Assembly: GCA_946535985.1 (NCBI GenBank)
Contig: CAMNDY010000006.1
Location: 1 to 64,000 of the forward strand
DNA from: an uncultured Treponema sp.
Lineage (GTDB): Bacteria > Spirochaetota > Spirochaetia > Treponematales > Treponemataceae
Reading direction: 5' to 3'
Length of the DNA: 64,000 nt
In this document: positions 28,654-35,340 of the stretch, piece by piece
Layout: every line of letters begins with the position of its first letter
How positions within the stretch are numbered: the first letter of the stretch is position 1
Position numbers and translations under genes: made by a program
The notes under the pieces: model-generated
What the model saw: only the letters and a program-made list of their open reading frames with translations
Told to the model about the DNA's origin: nothing
Databases searched by the model: none

Positions 28654-28818
28654 TCCGCATTATATATGAATTCAATAAGCGGGTCCCAGCGACGGAAAAA
28701 AAAGCAAGGTATCCCCCGGCAGCCGTGCGCCAGCCGACGTAAACGCGGCTGACCCACTGCCGGTTCCCCCTTACTTTCTTTTTCCTGCGTCCCGCATATT
28801 TCTTTTATATAATGCGGA
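28654..28818. mobile_element. 165-bp MITE-like palindromic element
   Basis: Perfect 13-bp terminal inverted repeats TCCGCATTATATA (28654-28666) and TATATAATGCGGA (28806-28818) bound a GC-rich core. Inside are nested complementary arms: GGAAAAAAAAGCAAGG with CCTTACTTTCTTTTTCC, CCGGCAG with CTGCCGG, and CAGCCG with CGGCTG at the centre. The whole can fold as one long stem. An 88-codon minus-strand ORF across it is a by-product of the core. No clear target-site duplication. A non-autonomous element or a structured RNA are the two readings. Confidence 0.7.
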
Positions 28819-28958
28819 AGGCATATAAATAGTTTTGCGCGATTTTTTAGAATGGAATCTTTGTAAAAATTGATAACAATATGGTGCATATTGCATTTTT
28901 TTCTATAATATTATATTTTTATAAACGGTAGGGGTATTATTTCTCACGGAGTTTTTTA
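28819..28958. other. AT-rich promoter region of the CBM48 gene
   Basis: Contains several TATAAT-like strings (ATAATATTATATTTTTATAA around 28904-28924). No gene seen. Confidence 0.4.
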
Positions 28959-29279
28959 ATGGGTTTAAAAAAGTCTTTTTCTAAAGATAAGACAAAATGT
29001 ACAGTGACATTTACAGTTTCACACGAGGCAGCTCAAGGGGCTAAAGAAATTAATATTGCCGGTGATTTTAACAGCTGGAGCAGCACAATTACTCCCATGA
29101 CCAAGGCTCCTGATGGTTCTTTTTCTGTAAAACTCGAACTTGATGTTAACCGCGAATATCAGTTCCGTTATCTGCTTGATAATACAAGATGGGAAAACGA
29201 CTGGAACGCAGACAAATATGTTCCGGCTCCATACAGCAACGCAGACAATTCTGTTGTAGAAACTTATCTAAAATCTTAA
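28959..29279 (+). CDS. Stand-alone CBM48 glycogen-binding domain protein
   Basis: 106 residues making up a single carbohydrate-binding module of the CBM48/AMPK-beta type: INIAGDFNSWSSTITPM, then FSVKLELDVNREYQFRYLLD and WENDWNADKYVPAPYSNADN. In other proteins this domain is fused to branching or debranching enzymes; here it is alone, with no signal peptide, so it may target or regulate an alpha-glucan enzyme. A weak GGAG site precedes the ATG. The last 12 bp overlap the convergent lipoprotein gene. Confidence 0.88.
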   Translation: MGLKKSFSKDKTKCTVTFTVSHEAAQGAKEINIAGDFNSWSSTITPMTKAPDGSFSVKLELDVNREYQFRYLLDNTRWENDWNADKYVPAPYSNADNSVVETYLKS

Positions 29280-29924
29280 TACTTCATTAAGTGTCAAAAG
29301 CTTTGTGAATCCTATATTTTGAACAGTTTTTGTTCCGTCGGCGTTTTTTAAAGTAATTCTAAAGCTGCTGTTTTTCATTTCTTCTGCAATTTCATCCCCG
29401 TAAAAAGAAGCAAGAACCTCGACATATTCTTCCTGGGTCATAACTTCATCATTAAAAATAGGTGCGAGCAGCAGGTCTAAAAATTGAACTGTCTGGCTGT
29501 CTGCCGCTTTATAAAATTTTACAAGGCTCTGAGGCGAAAGGGATGCATTGAGTTTACCATCTTTTACGGTCACAACGCCGGAAGTAAACAAGGCTGATTT
29601 TCCGTTCTTGTCTGTCATTGTAACTGTAAGGTCAGAGCCTTTTTTAGAAAGAGCTTTTACCTGTGAAAATCCGTTTGAACTCATTTCGTATTCAATTTCT
29701 TTTGTATCAAAAAGCACAGAACTTGAAGCAGATCCATTCCCACTTACAGAATTTATCATTGTTGCAAAAGCCTTTCCTGCAAGTCCGCTGAATTGAACAT
29801 CAACAGAACCGTCTTTTTTGAGTTCAAGCGAAATTTCGGAAGTACAGCCGGCACATAAAAAAATCAGTACCAGGCTTGCAAAAATCACTTTGAGATTTGT
29901 AAATATTCTTCTTTTCAATTTCAA
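29268..29924 (-). CDS. Predicted lipoprotein of unknown function
   Basis: 218 residues with a signal peptide and lipobox LCAGC (Cys at ~26). The mature part is mixed beta with ISLELKKDGSVDVQFSG at the start, reminiscent of the LppM/YebC-like lipoproteins that open with a similar strand, but I cannot name a family. Start overlaps the stop of the NlpC/P60 gene by 4 bp (ATGA), so the two are co-translated and probably act together at the envelope. Confidence 0.75.
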   Translation of the reverse strand: MKLKRRIFTNLKVIFASLVLIFLCAGCTSEISLELKKDGSVDVQFSGLAGKAFATMINSVSGNGSASSSVLFDTKEIEYEMSSNGFSQVKALSKKGSDLTVTMTDKNGKSALFTSGVVTVKDGKLNASLSPQSLVKFYKAADSQTVQFLDLLLAPIFNDEVMTQEEYVEVLASFYGDEIAEEMKNSSFRITLKNADGTKTVQNIGFTKLLTLNEVLRF

Positions 29925-31060
29925 TTCCTTTTGTAAAATGCAGACAGAGGAACTGTAAGTCTAACTCCTGTGTACATTACAAGTCCTGCCGCAATTGTTT
30001 CCATAAATGGTAAGGCTGCTCCATCCATTTTGTTGTAGACTGTGTAGTTAATATCCTGTACTGCCTGCAAAGCAACTTTACCAATGTTCCATTTAGGAGT
30101 TGAAAGCGAAAGTCCAATTATGCCTGGGAAAATAGAACCCTTAATCTCTTTATCCGAATCTATAAGGGAAACGTCATTACAGGTAAAGACAGGTCCCGCA
30201 TACATACGGATATAATCATTCATCGAAAGGCTCAAAATTACAGGAATCTGGAAAGTATCAAGTCCTGTATTGAACCTGAGGAAGAATCCAATGCCCGGAT
30301 TAAGGTTCCAGCCGGCATAACTTGCATGGAATCGCGCATCAATTCCTCTGTATCTAAAAACAAACTGACGCGGAGAAAGTAACGACCAGTCAAAATAAAC
30401 TGATGTATCAAAAAGAAGCTTGTCTTCAAAGCTTAATGGAGTAGAATCGGGAGAAGGCTCTTTTTTGGCAGTAGTCTGTGTGCCGCTTGCTGAATCAGAA
30501 TCAAAAGCTTCTACCATCTGGGTTTCTTCAAGCTTTTTTCCTTTTTTGTATTCTTCTTTGCCCGAAGGTAAAAATTGTCCTGTAGAAACGTAGCGGCCTT
30601 TCCAATAATCCTGATTCAGGGAAGAAACAATTACACCTGTATTCGGACCGTCGCTTATTGCAGAAATAAACTGATTGTTGCCGATATAAACGCCGATGTG
30701 CGAAATTGTAGAAGAATTGGTTGTCTTAAAAAACATCAGGTCACCAACTTCGCGTTTTTCATCCGGTATAATTCTTGCATAATTGTATATAGCCTTTGCA
30801 GTACGTGGCAGCTGAACCTTAATTGATTTACTTGCAGAATAATAAATAAGGCCTGAACAATCAAAAGAATCAGGACCAACAGCTCCATATTCGTAAGGAG
30901 CCCCTATATGTGTTTTAATTTCATCAACAAAGCTTTCGCGTAAAGTCTGCGCCTGTCCCGGAGTCATATTATCTTGAGCACAAAGCTTAAAACATGACAG
31001 AGAAAGCAGTAGTATAAGGAAAAATCCGATTTTCCATTTATTGTTTGAAAGTATTTTCAT
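29921..31060 (-). CDS. NlpC/P60 cell-wall peptidase with C-terminal beta domain
   Basis: 379 residues with an N-terminal signal sequence (WKIGFFLILLLSLSCFKLCA). Residues ~45-160 are a NlpC/P60 domain: DSFDCSGLIYYSA carries the catalytic Cys, TISHIGVYIGNNQFI the His. The C-terminal ~170 residues after a linker are beta-rich with an outer-membrane look (FVFRYRGIDARFHASYAGW) and end in SAFYKRN, so it may be a membrane-anchored peptidoglycan endopeptidase. A TATAAT lies 9 nt upstream of the ATG without a Shine-Dalgarno. Confidence 0.85.
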   Translation of the reverse strand: MKILSNNKWKIGFFLILLLSLSCFKLCAQDNMTPGQAQTLRESFVDEIKTHIGAPYEYGAVGPDSFDCSGLIYYSASKSIKVQLPRTAKAIYNYARIIPDEKREVGDLMFFKTTNSSTISHIGVYIGNNQFISAISDGPNTGVIVSSLNQDYWKGRYVSTGQFLPSGKEEYKKGKKLEETQMVEAFDSDSASGTQTTAKKEPSPDSTPLSFEDKLLFDTSVYFDWSLLSPRQFVFRYRGIDARFHASYAGWNLNPGIGFFLRFNTGLDTFQIPVILSLSMNDYIRMYAGPVFTCNDVSLIDSDKEIKGSIFPGIIGLSLSTPKWNIGKVALQAVQDINYTVYNKMDGAALPFMETIAAGLVMYTGVRLTVPLSAFYKRN

Positions 31061-31144
31061 GGTTCTTATATTATATGCGATATATTCGATTTTTTCACAT
31101 TTTTGTTCAATTATTTTAAAAAAAATTGACTTATTATTCTGATT

Positions 31145-32767
31145 ATGGAAAGTAAACTTGAAGTATTTGTTAATCAGATTGGATATGAAGCAGATAAAAC
31201 CAAATTTGCATATGGTACGGGACTCAAGGGTGGTGAAGAGTTTGATATTTTAAGCGGCTCAAAGATAGTTTATTCAGGAAAAGTAAGCGAGCCTGTTCAA
31301 GACAGAGTTGCCGGAGAGCCTGTCTGCTGTATTGATTTTTCGGATTTTTCTGACGAGGGAACTTTTGCAATTCAGGTAAAATCGCAGGAAGGAAAGAAGG
31401 CCCAAAGTCTTTCTTTTAAAATTGGTAGAAAACTTTATGATGATATTTATTACGCAAGTGTAAATTATTTTTATCTTTCGCGTTGTGGCGTAGAACTTGA
31501 TGAAGCTCATGGAGGCCCTTGGGCACATGCCGCTTGTCACAATACTCCTGCTGTAGTTTATAAAACAGATAAAACAATCGAAGTAAATGGCGGCTGGCAC
31601 GATGCAGGAGATTACGGACGCTACATTGTTGCGGCTTCTAAAGCTGTAATGGATTTGCTGCTTGCTTATGAAGAAAGCGGCTCCAGCTTTACAAAGTTTG
31701 ATATTCTTAATGAAGTTCGCTTTGAACTTGAATGGATGCTTAAAATGCAGCGCGAAGATGGCGGAGTTTATCACAAGGTTTCCTGCTATCATTTCTGCGC
31801 CTTTATAAATCCGGATGAAGAAAAAGACCAGCTTGTTGTAGCCCCGGTTTCTTCTACAGCTACTGCAGACTTTGCAGGTTCCTGTGCTTTTGCTTCTACC
31901 TTCTTTGAAAAAGACGACCCTGACTTTGCTAAAAAGCTTATGGATGCCGCCTTAAAAGCTAACGAATATCTTGATACCCACGAAGAAGAGCTTTATATTA
32001 ATCCTCCTGAAATTACAACAGGTGGTTACGGAGACTGGACTTCGGCAGATGAAAGATATTTTGCTTATGGAGCTCTTTTCTTAAAAACAGGAGAGCAGTC
32101 TTATTTAGATAAGGCTCTTGAACTGCGCCAGAAAATTATTGATTTACCGGAAGATCCACAGTATCCGTGGAAAAACAACTGGCACGAAGGCTTTGGCTGG
32201 GGAATGGTTGCCGGTTATGGTACAGAGCTTTTCCTTCGTGCAAAAGATAAAATCAAAGACAAAGCAAAGGTTAAGCTTCTTGAAGATTCAATGATTAAAA
32301 ATGCAGACAGACTTTTGGGAATTGTAAACAAGGCTTCTTTTGGAACAAGTATGGAAAAGGTTCACTGGGGTGGTACCGGTCATGTTTGCGACGATGCCCA
32401 TGCCCTCTTGCTTGCCTGGGATCTTACCGGAAAAACTGAATATTACGAAGCCGCTAAAAAACAGCTTGATTATGTACTTGGTTGTAATCCTATGAATATA
32501 TGCTATATAACAGGCTTTGGTACAAATACTGTAAAACATCCTCATCACAGACCTTCCGGGGCAGTTGGTCAGACTATGCCAGGAATGCTTTCTGGAGGTC
32601 CTTGCGAAGGTTTGTTCGATCTTTGTGCAAAAGAAAAGCTTGGTCCTTTAAATCCTCCTCCATTGCGCTGCTATATTGATGAGTTCCCAAGCTACAGTAC
32701 AAACGAAATTGCCATCTACTGGAATTCTACTTTCGTATATGTAGCGGCAAAATTGAAATTAGTGTAA
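31145..32767 (+). CDS. GH9 cellodextrinase/endoglucanase, apparently cytoplasmic
   Basis: 540 residues. The N-terminal ~95 residues are the Ig-like CelD_N domain (VFVNQIGYEADKTKFA); the catalytic GH9 domain follows with GGWHDAGDYGRY at 149-160 (nucleophile-activating Asp pair), HPHHRPSGA, and NEIAIYWN near 519 with the proton-donor Glu. No signal peptide: the protein begins MESKLEVFVNQ. It should therefore cut imported cellodextrins inside the cell and feed the GH94 phosphorylase. TATTAT ends 7 nt before the ATG and no ribosome site is seen. Confidence 0.93.
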   Translation: MESKLEVFVNQIGYEADKTKFAYGTGLKGGEEFDILSGSKIVYSGKVSEPVQDRVAGEPVCCIDFSDFSDEGTFAIQVKSQEGKKAQSLSFKIGRKLYDDIYYASVNYFYLSRCGVELDEAHGGPWAHAACHNTPAVVYKTDKTIEVNGGWHDAGDYGRYIVAASKAVMDLLLAYEESGSSFTKFDILNEVRFELEWMLKMQREDGGVYHKVSCYHFCAFINPDEEKDQLVVAPVSSTATADFAGSCAFASTFFEKDDPDFAKKLMDAALKANEYLDTHEEELYINPPEITTGGYGDWTSADERYFAYGALFLKTGEQSYLDKALELRQKIIDLPEDPQYPWKNNWHEGFGWGMVAGYGTELFLRAKDKIKDKAKVKLLEDSMIKNADRLLGIVNKASFGTSMEKVHWGGTGHVCDDAHALLLAWDLTGKTEYYEAAKKQLDYVLGCNPMNICYITGFGTNTVKHPHHRPSGAVGQTMPGMLSGGPCEGLFDLCAKEKLGPLNPPPLRCYIDEFPSYSTNEIAIYWNSTFVYVAAKLKLV

Positions 32768-32776
32768 AATATTCCT

Positions 32777-32803
32777 GCGGTCCCTGAGCCTGTCGAAGGG
32801 CCA
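32777..32803 (+). repeat. R1 repeat between GH9 and ABC genes
   Basis: GCGGTCCCTGAGCCTGTCGA followed by AGGGCCA; identical in its core to the copy at 17657. Confidence 0.9.
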
Positions 32804-32821
32804 CTAAAAGGAGATTTTACA

Positions 32822-33553
32822 ATGCTCGAACTCAAAAACGTAACAAAGGCCTACAACAAGGGTAGCGTAAAGGCTGTTGATTCACTTTCAATGACAGTTA
32901 ATGATGGTGAAATTTTTGGTTTTTTAGGACCAAACGGTGCTGGAAAAACAACTTCTATAAGAATGCTCACAGGCATTCTGCAGCCGGATGAGGGCGAGCT
33001 TTTGCTTGACGGCATTTCTATTAAAGAAAGGCCTATCGCCGCAAAAAGAACTTTTGCATTTGTTCCCGACAATCCAGAAACTTTCTCACGCCTTAAGGCA
33101 ATTGAATATCTTGATTTTATAAGCGATGTTTACAAAATTCCTCAGGAAGAAAAAATGGATCGCATTAAAACTTACTGCGAGAAATTCGGTATGATGGAAA
33201 ACCTGAGCAGCAGAATTGCATCCTTTAGTCACGGTATGAAGCAGAAGCTTTTTCTTATTGCGAGTCTTATTACCGATCCTAAAAACTGGATTTTGGATGA
33301 ACCAATGGTTGGTCTTGATCCGGAAGCTGCATTTACAATTAAAGAAATCATGCGTGAACGCGCCGCTGCCGGAAAAACAATTTTCTTTTCTACACACGTA
33401 ATGGAAGTTGCAGAAAAGCTTTGCGACAGAATAGGTATAATTAAAAAAGGTAAACTTGTATTTGTTGGTACTATGGCAGAACTTCAGGCTCAGCACGGAG
33501 AAGCCGGTCAGTCACTTGAAGACATCTTCCTTAAGCTTGTTGCGGAGGACTAA
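32822..33553 (+). CDS. ABC transporter ATPase (ABC-2 exporter type)
   Basis: 243 residues. Walker A GPNGAGKTTS near 38, signature-region FSHGMKQKL near 137 (SHGMKQ in place of SGGQ, as in many ABC-2 ATPases), Walker B NWILDEPMVGLDPE near 155, His in STHVMEVA. Forms an exporter with the permease that begins 1 bp after its stop. AAAGGAG ribosome site. Confidence 0.93.
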   Translation: MLELKNVTKAYNKGSVKAVDSLSMTVNDGEIFGFLGPNGAGKTTSIRMLTGILQPDEGELLLDGISIKERPIAAKRTFAFVPDNPETFSRLKAIEYLDFISDVYKIPQEEKMDRIKTYCEKFGMMENLSSRIASFSHGMKQKLFLIASLITDPKNWILDEPMVGLDPEAAFTIKEIMRERAAAGKTIFFSTHVMEVAEKLCDRIGIIKKGKLVFVGTMAELQAQHGEAGQSLEDIFLKLVAED

Positions 33554-33554
33554 A

Positions 33555-35282
33555 ATGAAAACAAAAGCTTTGTGGTCTTTGTTTAAAATAATGTCTTCTA
33601 ATATTTTCTCTTTCAGTAATTTTATTGAAGGCTTTAAAAAAGGCGTTAAGGGAATTGTTAGAAACATCTTCTTAATTTTAATCACAATTTATCTTATAGT
33701 TTTTACAGGCGGAATGTATATTCTGGTGATGAACAACCTTGGCAACAATCTTTTAGCCAGCGGCGACATTGAAAAAATGCCTGTTTACATTATGTTTATT
33801 GCCCTGTCTGTTGTTTTCTTTTTTGGTTTTGTTTCTGCCGCTACAAATTATTATACAGGCTGCGGAGAAGAACAGTTTCTTGCAATGCCTCTTAAACCGG
33901 TGGATATTTTTGGTGCAAAGGTTGGCGTTACCGCAATTACAGACGCTTCATTTGGAGCAGCAGTCGTTATTGTTGGTTCTATCATTTATGGAATAAAAGC
34001 ACGGCTTCTTACAAGTCCCTTGTTTTATCTTGGAATGATTATTACAACCTGCGCAATTGTAAGCATTTCGCTTTTTGTAATCTACGGGCTTTTGATTCTT
34101 GTACTTGTGCTTTTTCCAAAAATGCGTAAGCGTACAATCCTTACAGGAATTGCGACTGTCCTGATTTTTATTTTTGTTTGCGTCTATAGCTTTTTCTCTT
34201 CTCAAATGTCAGTGTCGCTCGATTTACATGAGGGCTCGCTACCTCCGATTATTCAGATGATTCGTTTGTATGTAGAAAAAGCCCCCTTCCTTATGATTTT
34301 TGCAAACGCAATCAGCGGAAAAATCCTTTCTATTCTTTTGATGACTGTAATTACGCTTGCTTTTATTTTTGGAATTGTTCCTCTTTTTGCTCCTTTATAT
34401 ATTAAAACCCTCAAGGGATTTTCTGATATAAAATCAAAAAAGATTTCGCGCCAGAAAGCTCAGGATGTAATTACTAAAAACGTTAAAACTAATTCTGTTT
34501 TTAAAACTCTTTTTACCCGCGATTTACGCACAATGTTCAGGGAGCCTTCCTTCTTTGCAAACGGACCTCTTTTAATAATTATCCTTCCTGTGATTATGCT
34601 TGTTTCTGGCGGCATGAGCTTTTTTATGGCAAGTCATAGTAATGTTAGTGCAGTTATGAACGAGCTTCAAAGAATTTTTCTAGCCCTTACACCGGAAGAA
34701 ATTTTAAATATAAAATATTTCTGCGTTCTTGGCCTTGGAGCTTTTTCTATTTTTATGGGTAACTGTACCAACGTTGCTTCAACTTCTTTTTCGCGCGAAG
34801 GTAAAGCCCTTTACGATTTAAAAGCCATGCCTATAAGCTGCGATACAATTGTTCTTGTAAAATTCTGGCATGCCTTTATGTACTGTATTATTGCTGTAGT
34901 AATTGCTGCAATTTATTTTAGTGCAGGCGTTGCTTTAATAGGATTTCCTTTTACTGCCAGCGAAGTTTTTGAGGTTATTGTAAAAGGTGGTGTCCTGGCT
35001 CTCTTAGTTTCGCTTGTGCTTGTTTTTGTAGAAATGTTTATAGACACCTTTAATCCAAAACTCCAATGGGAAAATCCTATAGCGGCATTCAAGCAGAATG
35101 TAAACGCAGTTGTTTCGGCTTTTATTTCAATGGGTGTCGTAGCTCTCTTTATTGTATTGATGGTATTCCTGCCAAGGAACAATCTGGGCATATTACTGGT
35201 AGGACTCATTTTTACAGTGCTTGCCGCTCCATTAGGATATTTATATTTTAGATATGCCGTAAAGCGCATTCCGAATATGTAG
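33555..35282 (+). CDS. ABC exporter permease (putative ABC_export family)
   Basis: 575 residues from ATG 33555, which has GGAGG overlapping the end of the ATPase gene; a frame from 33456 is upstream extension only. About 12 hydrophobic segments in two sets (30-260 and 350-570), separated by a charged cytoplasmic stretch (FSDIKSKKISRQKAQDVITK) and the conserved RDLRTMFREPSFFANGPLL. Length and layout fit the two-part ABC_export permeases rather than six-TM ABC-2 proteins. Substrate unknown. Confidence 0.85.
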   Translation: MKTKALWSLFKIMSSNIFSFSNFIEGFKKGVKGIVRNIFLILITIYLIVFTGGMYILVMNNLGNNLLASGDIEKMPVYIMFIALSVVFFFGFVSAATNYYTGCGEEQFLAMPLKPVDIFGAKVGVTAITDASFGAAVVIVGSIIYGIKARLLTSPLFYLGMIITTCAIVSISLFVIYGLLILVLVLFPKMRKRTILTGIATVLIFIFVCVYSFFSSQMSVSLDLHEGSLPPIIQMIRLYVEKAPFLMIFANAISGKILSILLMTVITLAFIFGIVPLFAPLYIKTLKGFSDIKSKKISRQKAQDVITKNVKTNSVFKTLFTRDLRTMFREPSFFANGPLLIIILPVIMLVSGGMSFFMASHSNVSAVMNELQRIFLALTPEEILNIKYFCVLGLGAFSIFMGNCTNVASTSFSREGKALYDLKAMPISCDTIVLVKFWHAFMYCIIAVVIAAIYFSAGVALIGFPFTASEVFEVIVKGGVLALLVSLVLVFVEMFIDTFNPKLQWENPIAAFKQNVNAVVSAFISMGVVALFIVLMVFLPRNNLGILLVGLIFTVLAAPLGYLYFRYAVKRIPNM

Positions 35283-35290
35283 ATTGGTAT

Positions 35291-35320
35291 GGTTCCTGTG
35301 CTTCGACAGGCTCAGCAACC
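35291..35320 (-). repeat. R1 variant, self-palindromic
   Basis: GGTTCCTGTGCTTCGACAGG then CTCAGCAACC; on the minus strand GGTTGCTGAGCCTGTCGAAG. A recombined R1 variant whose ends (GGTT / AACC) pair, lying just upstream of the peptidase gene. Confidence 0.75.
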
Positions 35321-35340
35321 GCTTACAGAAGATTAATATT

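Noticed and set aside
28623-28889. 88-codon minus-strand ORF
   Set aside because: It is the translation of the palindromic element's core; no ribosome site and no domain.
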